Assembly (NCBI RefSeq): GCF_901543175.1
Contig: NZ_LR594040.1
Span: 1,426,001-1,490,000, forward strand
DNA length: 64,000 nt
Direction: 5' to 3'
Source of the DNA: Streptococcus australis
Lineage (GTDB): Bacteria; Bacillota; Bacilli; Lactobacillales; Streptococcaceae
A program made the translations under genes and the position numbers. The notes beneath the pieces were generated by a model that ran no database searches, was not told where the DNA came from, and worked only from the letters and a program-made list of their open reading frames with translations. This document shows positions 43,966-52,967 of the stretch, one piece after another. The number at the start of each line of letters is the position of its first letter. Position 1 is the first letter of the stretch.

Positions 43966-44625
43966 ATGATTGATCTTTATTTTTTTCTTGTCGGGAGCAT
44001 TCTCGCTTCTTTTCTAGGTTTGGTCATTGACCGTTTCCCTGAGCAATCCATTATCCGACCGGCTAGTCACTGCGATTCCTGTCAGACTCGCTTGCGTCCG
44101 CTAGATTTGATTCCTATCCTCTCTCAGGTCTTTCATCGCTTTCGCTGTCGCTACTGTAAGGCTCCTTATCCTTTCTGGTATGCCCTCTTTGAACTGGGCT
44201 TGGGATTCCTCTTTCTGGCTTGGGCTTGGGGATTTCTTTCCTCGGGACAAGTCATCCTGATAACTACTGGCTTGACCTTGGGCATCTATGACTTGCGCCA
44301 TCAGGAATATCCCTTACTAGTCTGGCTAACGTTCCACCTAATCCTCATGGCTTTCTGTGGTTGGAATCTGGTCATGATTTTCTTCCTTATCCTTGGAATT
44401 TTTGCTCATTTTATCGATATCCGTATAGGAGCAGGTGATTTTCTTTTTCTATCATCTTGTGCACTCGTCTTTAGTGTGACAGAGTTGCTGATTTTGATTC
44501 AGTTTGCTTCTGCGACGGGGATTCTTACCTTTCTCCTCCAAAAGAAAAAGGAAAGACTCCCTTTCGTGCCTTTCCTCTTACTTGCTGCTTGTTTGATTAT
44601 TTTTGGTAAGCTACTGCTTGTTTGA
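43966..44625 (+). CDS. cclA: Type IV prepilin peptidase of the competence system
   Basis: A 219-residue membrane aspartic protease (A24 family; ComC/PilD-like) that cleaves and methylates prepilin-like ComG proteins needed for DNA uptake. Two CxxC pairs (CDSCQ near residue 36, CRYCK near 59) form the zinc-binding loop, and the catalytic Asps are in [10 protein letters not shown] near 107 and GAGDF near 156. Eight or so membrane segments. Induced by sigma-X through the TACGAATA box. There is no ribosome site between promoter and ATG. The 3' end overlaps trpA on the other strand by 29 bases. Confidence 0.92.
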   Translation: MIDLYFFLVGSILASFLGLVIDRFPEQSIIRPASHCDSCQTRLRPLDLIPILSQVFHRFRCRYCKAPYPFWYALFELGLGFLFLAWAWGFLSSGQVILITTGLTLGIYDLRHQEYPLLVWLTFHLILMAFCGWNLVMIFFLILGIFAHFIDIRIGAGDFLFLSSCALVFSVTELLILIQFASATGILTFLLQKKKERLPFVPFLLLAACLIIFGKLLLV

Positions 44626-45373
44626 TAAAGTCCTCAATCGGCTCTCCTTGGTGGAGAGCTTTTACAATTTTTGAACCGACGATAACTCCATCTGACACCG
44701 CATTGAAGCGTTCGACATCGGCTTGACTAGATACACCAAAACCTGTCAAGACTGGGATGTCCGCTACTTGATGCAATTGTGCCAAGTGCTTGTCCAAGTC
44801 TGCACGGTAATTTCCTGACTTCCCTGTCACCCCATTGATAGCAACGGCATAGACAAAGCCTTCCGCTCCCTTGATCAACTCTTTCTGACGTTCAAGTCCT
44901 GTGGTCAAGCTCACTAAAGGAATCAAGGCAATATCTGTGTCTACCAAAAAGGGCTCTACAAAGTTGGCATGTTCATGAGGCAGGTCTGGGATAATCAAGC
45001 CCTTGACCGCTGTATCAGCTAGATCTTTGACAAATTTCTCCACACCGTACTGAAAGAGGGGGTTGAAGTAGGTCATGATGACCAGCGGAACCTCTGTTTG
45101 AATGGTTTTCAAGGTTTCAACCAAAGCCTGGGTAGAAGTCCCATGAGCTAGACTGCGCAAGCCTGCTTCTTCGATCACAGGTCCATCTGCAACAGGGTCT
45201 GAAAAGGGAATACCCACTTCAATAGCTGAGACACCCAAATCTTCTAAAAAGTGGATAGTTTCAGCGAGACCATCCAGACCTTTCTCATGGTCTCCAGCCA
45301 TGATATAGGGAACGAAAATTCCTTTTCCAGCTGCTTTGATAGCGTTCAATTTTTCTGTTAGTGTCTTAGGCAT
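44597..45373 (-). CDS. trpA: Tryptophan synthase alpha chain
   Basis: A 258-residue TIM-barrel subunit that cleaves indole-3-glycerol phosphate to indole. The catalytic Glu is in [16 protein letters not shown] near residue 52 and the second carboxylate in LIIPDLPHE near 130; the phosphate site is [10 protein letters not shown] near 215. ATG 45373 overlaps trpB; eight further upstream codons are open. It is the last gene of trpEGDCFBA, and its stop lies inside the convergent prepilin peptidase gene. No terminator is seen. Confidence 0.96.
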   Translation of the reverse strand: MPKTLTEKLNAIKAAGKGIFVPYIMAGDHEKGLDGLAETIHFLEDLGVSAIEVGIPFSDPVADGPVIEEAGLRSLAHGTSTQALVETLKTIQTEVPLVIMTYFNPLFQYGVEKFVKDLADTAVKGLIIPDLPHEHANFVEPFLVDTDIALIPLVSLTTGLERQKELIKGAEGFVYAVAINGVTGKSGNYRADLDKHLAQLHQVADIPVLTGFGVSSQADVERFNAVSDGVIVGSKIVKALHQGEPIEDFIKQAVAYQK

Positions 45374-46589
45374 GGGCTTCTCCCTTCTTTGCTGCATCTG
45401 CTTCCAAGCGGTCTTTGACTTGAACTACATCCTTGTCCCCACGACCGGATAGGCAGACAATCATTGACTTGTCTGGACCAAGTTCTTTGGCCAATTTCAC
45501 TGCAAAGGCGATAGCGTGGCTAGATTCCAAGGCTGGGATAATCCCTTCCACACGAGACAAGAGCTGGAATCCTTCCAAGGCTTCCTCATCTGTCACGGGG
45601 ACATAGCTGGCACGTTTGATATCGTGGTAGTGAGAATGTTCTGGACCGATACCAGGATAGTCCAAACCTGCTGAGATAGAGAAAGCTTCAAGAATTTGAC
45701 CATGAGCATCTTGAAGCACATCCATGAGAGAACCATGGAGGACACCTGGACGTCCCTTGGTCAAGGTCGCTGCGTGATGCTCTGTATCCACACCAAGTCC
45801 TGCTGCCTCAGCCCCATACATAGCTACAGACTCATCTTCTACAAATGGATGGAAGAGACCGATAGCATTAGAACCACCACCAACACAAGCTACTAGGACA
45901 TCTGGCAAATCTTTACCTGTCAAGTCACGGTACTGTTGTTTAGCCTCTCGACCGATGACACTTTGGAAGTCACGAACGATTTCTGGGAAAGGATGAGGCC
46001 CCAAGGCAGAACCAAGGATATAGTGGGTATCATCGATATTTGCCACCCATGAACGAAGGGCTGCATTGACCGCATCCTTGAGCACGCGCGAACCATCTGT
46101 CACGGCCTCAACCTTAGCTCCCAAAAGCTCCATACGAAAGACATTAAGGGCTTGGCGTTTGACATCTTCCTCACCCATGTAGATGGTACATTCCATGTTA
46201 AAGAGGGCCGCAGCTGTTGCAGTTGCTACACCGTGCTGACCAGCACCTGTTTCAGCGATAATTTTCTTTTTGCCCATGCGTTTAGCCAGAAGAACTTGTC
46301 CCAAGGCATTGTTAATCTTGTGGGCCCCTGTATGGTTGAGGTCTTCACGCTTGAGATAAATCTTAGCTCCACCGATATGCTGGGTCAAGTTTTTTGCGTA
46401 GTAAAGGGGAGTTTCACGTCCTACATACTGGCGTAAGAGCTGGTTTAATTCCTCTTGGAAACTTGGGTCTGCCTGACTTTCACGGTAAGCCTTCTCCAAC
46501 TCCAAAACTGCTGTCATCAATGTTTCTGGGACAAAACGTCCACCGAATTTTCCGTAAAATCCATCTTTATTTGGTTCTTGATATGCCAT
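45366..46589 (-). CDS. trpB: Tryptophan synthase beta chain (operon copy)
   Basis: A 407-residue PLP enzyme joining indole to serine. The PLP lysine lies in [14 protein letters not shown] near residue 96, the carboxylate-binding loop is ETGAGQHG near 119 and the phosphate loop is [10 protein letters not shown] near 240. It begins [14 protein letters not shown]. It overlaps trpA by eight bases and trpF by 23. This is the standard partner of TrpA, while a second beta chain lies upstream of trpE. Confidence 0.97.
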   Translation of the reverse strand: MAYQEPNKDGFYGKFGGRFVPETLMTAVLELEKAYRESQADPSFQEELNQLLRQYVGRETPLYYAKNLTQHIGGAKIYLKREDLNHTGAHKINNALGQVLLAKRMGKKKIIAETGAGQHGVATATAAALFNMECTIYMGEEDVKRQALNVFRMELLGAKVEAVTDGSRVLKDAVNAALRSWVANIDDTHYILGSALGPHPFPEIVRDFQSVIGREAKQQYRDLTGKDLPDVLVACVGGGSNAIGLFHPFVEDESVAMYGAEAAGLGVDTEHHAATLTKGRPGVLHGSLMDVLQDAHGQILEAFSISAGLDYPGIGPEHSHYHDIKRASYVPVTDEEALEGFQLLSRVEGIIPALESSHAIAFAVKLAKELGPDKSMIVCLSGRGDKDVVQVKDRLEADAAKKGEAHA

Positions 46590-47166
46590 TCTTTACCCTC
46601 TCTATAAATCTTCTAATCTTTTCCTGATCTTTTTGTCCATCTGTCTCCACTCCGCTCGATACATCTACTGCATAGGGAGTAAAGTGTCGAATTGCTTTTG
46701 CTACATTGTCTTCCTTAAGGCCGCCTGCGATAAAGAAGGGCTGAGTTAATCCAGTCGTATCCAGTTGACCCCAGTCAAAGGTCTGACCACTCCCAGCAAC
46801 AGGGGCATCAAAGAGTAGATAGTCTGCCTGAGAATTAGGCACATGACCATTTCCATCCACTTGCACAGCCTGAATGCTGGCACAAGGTAAATCCTCAAAC
46901 AAATCATTCCCTACCTGACCATGAACTTGAATCAAGTCCAAGCCAACTTTTTCAATCGCTTCTAGCAGTTGAGCTCGACTTGGTGAAACAAATACACCAA
47001 CCTTTTTAACAGTAGCAGGAGTAGTCTTTGCCAGCTCAGCAGCCTGTTCTAAGGTCACCTGTCTCTTACTAGGTGCGAAGACAAAACCGATGTAGTCTGC
47101 TCCTGCTGACACAGCTGTTTCCACCGCTTCTTTGGTTGATAATCCGCAAATTTTAACCTTTGTCAA
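46567..47166 (-). CDS. trpF: Phosphoribosylanthranilate isomerase
   Basis: A 199-residue TIM-barrel isomerase. The catalytic Cys is in [10 protein letters not shown] near residue 7 and the catalytic Asp in LIQVHGQ and [10 protein letters not shown] near 125; the phosphate site is [10 protein letters not shown] near 152 and VDVSSGVE near 173. It overlaps the upstream trpC by 14 bases. Separate TrpC and TrpF, as here, is normal in Firmicutes. Confidence 0.95.
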   Translation of the reverse strand: MTKVKICGLSTKEAVETAVSAGADYIGFVFAPSKRQVTLEQAAELAKTTPATVKKVGVFVSPSRAQLLEAIEKVGLDLIQVHGQVGNDLFEDLPCASIQAVQVDGNGHVPNSQADYLLFDAPVAGSGQTFDWGQLDTTGLTQPFFIAGGLKEDNVAKAIRHFTPYAVDVSSGVETDGQKDQEKIRRFIERVKNGISRTK

Positions 47167-47920
47167 TCTGTAACTCCTTGATTCTCTGGGCTATATCTTC
47201 TGCCTGCATGAGAGCTGTCCCAACTAAAATTCCGTTAAAGTATGGTGCTACTCGTTCCGCATCCTGCCCTGTGAAAATAGCAGATTCAGAAATGTACAAG
47301 CAATCATCCTTGAAGTATTGTGCCAAGTCTACACTGGTCTGCAAGTCGACTTCAAAGGTTGTCAAATTGCGATTGTTAACACCGATAATTTGAGCTCCAA
47401 GGCGGTGAGCAACTTCCAGTTCAGCAAGATTATGAGTTTCCACCAAGACTTCCAGACCAAGCTCTGTCGCATAGTCATAAAGTTCCTTGAGACGTTTTTC
47501 TGACAAGGCAGCCACGATGAGCAAGATAACTGTCGCACCAGCATTGCGAGCACGGACGATTTGCTTTTCATCGATGATAAAGTCCTTGTTGAGCGTCGGA
47601 ATGTTTACCTGACTGGAAATCTCCCGCAGATAATCCAAATGCCCTTTAAAGAAAACCTCATCTGTCAAAATCGAAATCATCACTGCGCCGTTTGCTTCAT
47701 AAGTCTGGGCCTGTTGCACAATATCTACATCGAGATTGATATCTCCCAGACTAGGGCTAGCTTTCTTGACTTCTGCAATCACCTGCAAGCGTTCCTGATG
47801 ATTCTTCAAAAATGTTGCTAATCGATAGGTCTGGCGCAAGGGTTGGATTTGCTCCAGCTCCATCTGCTCGACCTCACGCGCCTTCTGCTCCAAGATTCGT
47901 GCTAAAAATTCCTGACTCAT
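47153..47920 (-). CDS. trpC: Indole-3-glycerol phosphate synthase
   Basis: A 255-residue TIM-barrel enzyme. It has [15 protein letters not shown] with the catalytic Lys near residue 52, a Glu/Lys pair in [13 protein letters not shown] near 110, [13 protein letters not shown] near 180 and the phosphate-binding GILVGTALM near 232. Starts four bases inside the trpD stop (ATGA overlap). Confidence 0.96.
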   Translation of the reverse strand: MSQEFLARILEQKAREVEQMELEQIQPLRQTYRLATFLKNHQERLQVIAEVKKASPSLGDINLDVDIVQQAQTYEANGAVMISILTDEVFFKGHLDYLREISSQVNIPTLNKDFIIDEKQIVRARNAGATVILLIVAALSEKRLKELYDYATELGLEVLVETHNLAELEVAHRLGAQIIGVNNRNLTTFEVDLQTSVDLAQYFKDDCLYISESAIFTGQDAERVAPYFNGILVGTALMQAEDIAQRIKELQIDKG

Positions 47921-48921
47921 TTTTGGTACTCCTGTAACAGTCTAAGTTTTTCAAGGGCCTTGCCACTGACAATCACTTGACGGGCCAAGGCAACTCCTTC
48001 CTTGATACTAGCTACCTTACCATTAGCATAGAAACCAAGACCAGCATTTAAAACTGTAGTTTCCAAGAATGGGCTTGGTTCGTTTTTCAGAACGCTGAGC
48101 AAAATTTCTGCATTTTCCTGAGCGTTTCCTCCTCGAATGTCCTCAATTGCAATGCGTTCCATTCCCAAATCCTCTGGAGTGAAGCTTGACAAGGTGATTT
48201 CGCCATTTTCAAGAAGAGCAATATTGGTTGTTCCATTCAAACCAGCTTCATCCAGTCCTTCTGGTCCAGCAACCACAATGGCACGTTTGCGACCCATATT
48301 TTTCAAAACCTGAGCTGTACTTTCTAGAAGTTCTGGACGACTAATCCCAAGAAGCTGTGTTTCCAAGGCCATTGGATGAATCAGGGGACCAGTCAAGTTC
48401 ATGATAGTTGGAATTCCTAATTCCAAACGAGCTGGCATGATGTATTTCATGGCTGGGTGCATATTTTTGGCAAAGAGAAAGACGATTCCAGTTTTATCAA
48501 AGACCTTACCTAGTTCAGCTGGTTTGAGGTCTAGGTTGATTCCCAAGGTTTGAAGGACGTCTGCCGAACCAGATTTAGAAGATATCGAGCGGTTACCGTG
48601 TTTGGCCATGTGAATACCACCACCAGCCAAGACAAAGGCTGCAGTTGTGGAAATGTTAAAACTGAAAGACTTATCTCCACCTGTACCACAGTTGTCCATA
48701 GCATCATGAATTTCAGTTGGAATGTGTTGGGCATGTCCTCTCATGACTTGGGCAATAGCTGTACGTTCTTCAGGTGTTTCTCCCTTCATCTTAAGGGCCA
48801 AGAGGAGAGAAGCAATCTGCGCTTCTGTTACACGTCCAGTTACGATACGTTCGATGACATCCGTCATTTCCACACCTGATAAATTTTCAAATTTTGCTAA
48901 TTTTTCAATAATCTCTTTCAT
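47917..48921 (-). CDS. trpD: Anthranilate phosphoribosyltransferase
   Basis: A 334-residue enzyme that joins anthranilate to PRPP. Motifs are [18 protein letters not shown] near residue 79 for PRPP binding, [17 protein letters not shown] near 107 and the metal-site DEAGLNGTT near 223. Ten bases separate it from trpG, which is a stand-alone glutaminase rather than a fusion. Confidence 0.96.
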   Translation of the reverse strand: MKEIIEKLAKFENLSGVEMTDVIERIVTGRVTEAQIASLLLALKMKGETPEERTAIAQVMRGHAQHIPTEIHDAMDNCGTGGDKSFSFNISTTAAFVLAGGGIHMAKHGNRSISSKSGSADVLQTLGINLDLKPAELGKVFDKTGIVFLFAKNMHPAMKYIMPARLELGIPTIMNLTGPLIHPMALETQLLGISRPELLESTAQVLKNMGRKRAIVVAGPEGLDEAGLNGTTNIALLENGEITLSSFTPEDLGMERIAIEDIRGGNAQENAEILLSVLKNEPSPFLETTVLNAGLGFYANGKVASIKEGVALARQVIVSGKALEKLRLLQEYQK

Positions 48922-48931
48922 ATAGACAACC

Positions 48932-49498
48932 TCACTTTACAACCCTATCGATAAAATTCCGAATAGAAGACAAGCCATCTGGCGTTCCTATACTCTCTGG
49001 ATGGTACTGGAAACCATAAATTGGTAGGTTTTTGTGTTGAATACCCATGATGGCTTGGTCATCAGTCGAACGAGCTGTCACTTCAAAGTCTTCAGGCATT
49101 TCTTCAATCAAGATACTGTGGTAACGCATGACCGGATGACCATCCTCGATTCCTTGATACAGAACAGATGGCGCTTCAAAGTTGATATGGCTCTGTTTCC
49201 CATGCATGACTTTGGGAGCCAAACCTAGTTTACCGCCAAAAACTTCTGCGATAGCTTGATGACCCAAACAAATCCCAAGAATTGGCTTCTTGCCAGCAAA
49301 GTCACGAATCATGTCCTCCATCTTACCAGCATCAACTGGCCAACCGGGACCAGGAGAAAAGACCAGACCATCTGCTTTTTCAGCTTCTTCATACAACTTG
49401 GGATCGTCATTTCTCAAGACCTGAACTTCTGCGAAATTCCCAATGTATTGGGCCAAGTTATAGGTAAAAGAATCATAGTTGTCAATCAATAAAATCAT
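48932..49498 (-). CDS. trpG: Anthranilate synthase component II (glutamine amidotransferase)
   Basis: A 188-residue class I glutamine amidotransferase supplying ammonia to TrpE. The nucleophile Cys is in GICLGHQAI near residue 77 and the His-Glu pair in [13 protein letters not shown] near 168. Its ATG overlaps the trpE stop. In some bacteria this subunit also serves folate synthesis; its place here points to tryptophan. Confidence 0.95.
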   Translation of the reverse strand: MILLIDNYDSFTYNLAQYIGNFAEVQVLRNDDPKLYEEAEKADGLVFSPGPGWPVDAGKMEDMIRDFAGKKPILGICLGHQAIAEVFGGKLGLAPKVMHGKQSHINFEAPSVLYQGIEDGHPVMRYHSILIEEMPEDFEVTARSTDDQAIMGIQHKNLPIYGFQYHPESIGTPDGLSSIRNFIDRVVK

Positions 49499-50856
49499 GG
49501 TCTTAGTTCTCCAATTCTAGTCATAGATTTTGCTTTGTTAATGGTTTCTTGGTATTCGTTTTGGGCGATGGAGTCGTAGACAATCCCTGCCCCAGCCTGT
49601 ACATAGGCTCTTTGATTTTTAAGAATCATGGTTCGGATGGCAATAGCCAAATCCATATCACCCGTCGCAGACAAGTAGCCGATTGCTCCTGCGTACACGC
49701 CCCGTTTTTCCGTTTCCAGTTCATAGATGCGTCTCATAGCCCGAATCTTTGGTGCTCCAGAAACGGTTCCAGCAGGAAGTGTTGATTTCAAGGCATCCAT
49801 GGCAGTAAGTTCTGGAAGCAAACGCCCTTTGACCACGCTGGTCAAATGCATGACATAGCGGAAGAACTCCACTTCCATATACTTGGTGACTTGGACACTT
49901 GCCGTTTCAGAGATGCGGCCAATATCGTTACGTCCCAAGTCTACCAACATCCGATGTTCTGCCGTTTCCTTCTCATCTGAGAGGAGGTCTGTCGCCATAA
50001 CCTTGTCTTCTTCATCCGTGGCCCCTCTTGGTCGCGTCCCTGCAATCGGATTGGTTGTCACGATGCCATTTTTGACAGAAACCAAACTTTCTGGACTGGC
50101 ACCGATGATTTGATAATCCCCAAAATCATAGAAATAGAGGTAATTAGATGGATTGGTCACGCGGAGATTTCTGTAGAAGTCAAATGGATTTCCAGTAATC
50201 TCTGCTGAGAAACGTTGACTGAGCACGCATTGGAACATATCACCATTACGAATCAAGTCACGAGCGGTTTCCACCATTTCCTCAAACTTCTGAGGAGCAA
50301 TGTGCGGTTTGAAGTCCAGCGGAGATAAATCCAAATCTTCAAATTCATTTGGAGCAGGGATGCGTAATTCCTCAAGCACTTGATTCAAGGCTTTTTCCAA
50401 GTCTTCTTGACCGCGCTCACTATAGAGAGCATCCTCGATGACATGGATTTTTTCCTTCTTGTGGTCAAAGACCATGTAGCTCTCATAGACGAAGAAATGC
50501 ATGTCTGGAGTCCCAATTGCATCCTCAGGGATTTGACCAATTTCTTCATAAAGCGAAATCATATCGTAACCAACAAAACCAATAGCTCCTCCACCAAAAG
50601 GTAGGTCTGAATGGTGCTGGCTCTTATGAGTCACTTCATAAAGGAAATCCAAGGGATCACGATCAATCACTTGCCCATTTTGATAAAGAACTCCATTTTC
50701 AAACTGAATCTCAAAAACAGGATTATAGGCTAGGATAGAAAAACGAGCTGTTTCCTTGTCTCTCGGAATACTTTCTAAAATAACCTTGTGTTGCCCCTTT
50801 AGGCGCATATAAGCCAAGATTGGCGATAAAACATCTCCATGAATGATTCGTTCCAT
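49495..50856 (-). CDS. trpE: Anthranilate synthase component I
   Basis: A 453-residue chorismate-using enzyme. The N-terminal domain carries the feedback site segment LESIPRDKETARFSILAYNP near residue 28, in which the LLES motif appears as LES. The catalytic C-terminal half has GDMFQCVLSQRF near 200, IAGTRPRG near 280, DLGRNDIGR near 312 and LPAGTVSGAPKIRAM near 375. ATG 50856 follows GGGAAA; the longer open frame runs into the T-box terminator and is not coding. First gene after T-box 1. Confidence 0.96.
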   Translation of the reverse strand: MERIIHGDVLSPILAYMRLKGQHKVILESIPRDKETARFSILAYNPVFEIQFENGVLYQNGQVIDRDPLDFLYEVTHKSQHHSDLPFGGGAIGFVGYDMISLYEEIGQIPEDAIGTPDMHFFVYESYMVFDHKKEKIHVIEDALYSERGQEDLEKALNQVLEELRIPAPNEFEDLDLSPLDFKPHIAPQKFEEMVETARDLIRNGDMFQCVLSQRFSAEITGNPFDFYRNLRVTNPSNYLYFYDFGDYQIIGASPESLVSVKNGIVTTNPIAGTRPRGATDEEDKVMATDLLSDEKETAEHRMLVDLGRNDIGRISETASVQVTKYMEVEFFRYVMHLTSVVKGRLLPELTAMDALKSTLPAGTVSGAPKIRAMRRIYELETEKRGVYAGAIGYLSATGDMDLAIAIRTMILKNQRAYVQAGAGIVYDSIAQNEYQETINKAKSMTRIGELRP

Positions 50857-50901
50857 TGTAATTTCCCTTTCGATTCTAATTCTAGTTCGTGGCGACTGTA
50901 T

Positions 50902-51255
50902 AAAAAATCCCCACGCAAAATAACTTGCGTGAGGACGAAATTCGCGGTGCCACCTCAATTATAGGATTGTTCCTATCTCTCATTCCTGTCTCATACTCAA
51001 TGAAAATCAAAGAGCAAACTAGGAAGCTAGCCGCAGGCTTTACTTGAGTACGGCAAGGCGAAGCTGACGTGGTTTGAATTTGATTTTCGAAGAGTATCAG
51101 ATACCTCCTGTAACAGGCTGTGCGATAAAGGGCACTCCCTTGAGAATTATGTTTTCTTCTCTCATTTCAGATGGACCCAACCTTACAGCTTTCTCTGCTT
51201 GTTTCCAGCAACCACAAGCTCTCTGTGAGAGAAATGACTGTAATTTTCCCATCTG
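50902..51255 (-). promoter_or_regulatory. Tryptophan T-box riboswitch 1, upstream of trpE, interrupted by a RUP
   Basis: On the minus strand, stem I begins CAGATGG at 51255 and closes with CCATCTG at 51168-51174. The bases just before the closing arm give TGG (51177-51179) as specifier codon, so tRNA-Trp. The T-box core TGGCACCGCG lies at 50943-50952, and the terminator stem with TTTTTT at 50902-50936. A RUP (50994-51096) separates the stem I region from the antiterminator. Stem I starts at the base following the trpB2 stop codon, and no good promoter lies between. Confidence 0.9.
50994..51096. repeat. RUP element, copy 4, inside T-box leader 1
   Basis: A complete RUP with TACTCAATG and TTCGAAGAGTA ends, inserted in the untranslated trpE leader between stem I and the T-box core. 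The antiterminator and terminator elements downstream look intact. Confidence 0.92.
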
Positions 51256-52434
51256 TTAGTTTTTAGCATCTAGGTAGTCTGCAATCGCAGCTACATCCTT
51301 GTCTCCACGACCTGAAACATTGATGATGATAATCTCATCTTTACTTAGTTTCGGTGCACGTTTAACTGCTTCTGCGATAGCGTGCGAACTTTCAATCGCT
51401 GGGATAATCCCTTCTGTCTTGCTGAGGAGGAGCAAGGCTTGAACAGCTTCTTCATCTGTCGCTGCTACATATTCCACGCGACCTGAGTCTTTGAAGTAGG
51501 CGTGTTCTGGGCCAACGCCTGGATAGTCCAAACCAGCTGAGATAGAGTAAACTGGCGCCAGCTCTCCATCTTCCTTAAAGACTGCATAGGTCTTCATTCC
51601 GTCAACAATTCCGACACTACCTTTTGTCATAGTGGCTGCGTGCTTGTCTGTATCAAGTCCATGCCCAGCAGCTTCTACCCCAACCAATTTGACTTCTTCA
51701 TCAGCTACATACTGTGAAAAAGCACCGATGGCATTGGAACCACCACCTACACAGGCAATAACGTAGTCTGGTAAACGACCTTCTTTTTCTAAGATTTGAC
51801 GACGAGATTCTTCACTGATGACCTTTTGGAATTCATGAACAATGGTAGGATAAGGATGAGGACCTACAGCAGATCCCAAAACGTAGAAGGCTTCAAGGTC
51901 ATTCATCCATGCTCCAAAGGCTGCATCAACTGCATCCTTGAGAGTTCGTGTCCCCGTTTCAACTGCGTGCACAGTTGCTCCCATCATCTCCATACGGAAA
52001 ACATTGAGACGTTGACGTTCCACATCTTCTGCTCCCATGTAGACATCACAGGCCATACCAAACTTAGCTGCAGCAGCTGCAGTCGCAACACCGTGCTGAC
52101 CAGCCCCTGTTTCTGCGATCACTCGTTTTTTGCCCATACGTTTGGCAAGAAGAATTTGTCCTAAAACGTTGTTGAGCTTATGAGAACCAAGGTGGTTAAG
52201 GTCTTCGCGCTTGAGATAAATCTTAGCGCCACCTAGATGGTCTGTTAAACTTTCCGCAAAATAAAGCGGTGTTTCGCGACCTGAATAATCCTTCAAGTAA
52301 TGGCGAAATTCTGCCAAAAACTCTGGATCATCCTTGTACTTATCAAAAGTCACTTCCAACTCATCCAACAAAGCCTGAATCGGCTCCGGTACAAAACTAC
52401 CACCAAATTGTCCAAAATAACCTTTAGTTGTCAT
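51256..52434 (-). CDS. trpB2: Second tryptophan synthase beta chain, solitary
   Basis: A 392-residue TrpB paralogue. The PLP lysine is in [14 protein letters not shown] near residue 86, where the operon copy has [15 protein letters not shown] near 109 and [10 protein letters not shown] near 232 are intact, so it should be catalytic. It begins [20 protein letters not shown] 52434 follows AGAGG, and the upstream 37 open codons run into a RUP. It is distinct from the operon TrpB along its length, suggesting transfer or old duplication. It has its own promoter and T-box and no paired trpA. The symbol is only a label for the second copy. Confidence 0.9.
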   Translation of the reverse strand: MTTKGYFGQFGGSFVPEPIQALLDELEVTFDKYKDDPEFLAEFRHYLKDYSGRETPLYFAESLTDHLGGAKIYLKREDLNHLGSHKLNNVLGQILLAKRMGKKRVIAETGAGQHGVATAAAAAKFGMACDVYMGAEDVERQRLNVFRMEMMGATVHAVETGTRTLKDAVDAAFGAWMNDLEAFYVLGSAVGPHPYPTIVHEFQKVISEESRRQILEKEGRLPDYVIACVGGGSNAIGAFSQYVADEEVKLVGVEAAGHGLDTDKHAATMTKGSVGIVDGMKTYAVFKEDGELAPVYSISAGLDYPGVGPEHAYFKDSGRVEYVAATDEEAVQALLLLSKTEGIIPAIESSHAIAEAVKRAPKLSKDEIIIINVSGRGDKDVAAIADYLDAKN

Positions 52435-52512
52435 AAAATTTTCCTCTTTCTGTATGAATTCGGCTTTTTGTTTGCTTTTAGTAGTAGGCAAGGAGCTGCA
52501 GATAGAACTCAA

Positions 52513-52615
52513 TACTCTTCGAAAATCAAATTCAAACCACGTCAACGTCGCCTTGCCGTACTCAAGTACAGCCTGCGGCTAGTTTCCTAGTTTGCTCTTT
52601 GATTTTCATTGAGTA
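52513..52615. repeat. RUP element, copy 5, between T-box 2 and trpB2
   Basis: A complete RUP with both ends and the GTACTCAAG core, lying in the trpB2 leader after the T-box terminator. About 55 bases without other signals separate it from the terminator. Confidence 0.92.
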
Positions 52616-52672
52616 TAAGTTCATCAAAGCGACTTAAGGCCCTAATAAAAGATAAACAAAATGACCGAAAGA

Positions 52673-52925
52673 AAAAAGCCCACACACGGAATTCACTTCC
52701 GTGTGAGGGCGTTGGTAACGCGGTGCCACCTCAATTGTAAAGGGACTATTCCCCTTTACATCTCTGCCTTGTCTAACAACAAGTTGCACTGTAAGGTGTG
52801 CGCACCGAATTTTCATTGTTTCAAATTCATTTTTTAAATCAGCCCACTTTCACTACTTCCAACCACCTGTTCACAATCACCACAGGCTCCCTGAAGATCA
52901 AAAATAGTTACTTTTCTGATTTATT
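52673..52925 (-). promoter_or_regulatory. Tryptophan T-box riboswitch 2, upstream of trpB2
   Basis: On the minus strand, stem I opens with AAATCAG at 52916-52922 and closes with CTGATTT at 52836-52842. TGG (52844-52846) precedes the closing arm as specifier codon, again tRNA-Trp. The T-box core TGGCACCGCG is at 52719-52728. The terminator (52673-52710) pairs ACACGGAA with TTCCGTGT inside GCCC/GGGC and ends in TTTTTT. Uncharged tRNA-Trp should let transcription enter trpB2. Confidence 0.92.
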
Positions 52926-52931
52926 GAGAAT

Positions 52932-52960
52932 ATTATAAGTTATTGTTCTATCTTTGTCAA
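52932..52960 (-). promoter_or_regulatory. Consensus promoter of T-box 2 / trpB2
   Basis: On the minus strand TTGACA (52955-52960) and TATAAT (52932-52937) are exactly 17 bases apart, about ten bases before stem I. It is the only strong promoter seen for the whole tryptophan region. Confidence 0.92.
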
Positions 52961-52967
52961 GATTTTT

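Noticed and set aside
50902..50936. Stand-alone terminator upstream of trpE
   Set aside because: It is the regulated terminator of the T-box, with the T-box core directly upstream, not an independent terminator.
49495..50958. Longer trpE start at 50958
   Set aside because: The extra codons run through the T-box terminator and core; the conserved TrpE start is at 50856.
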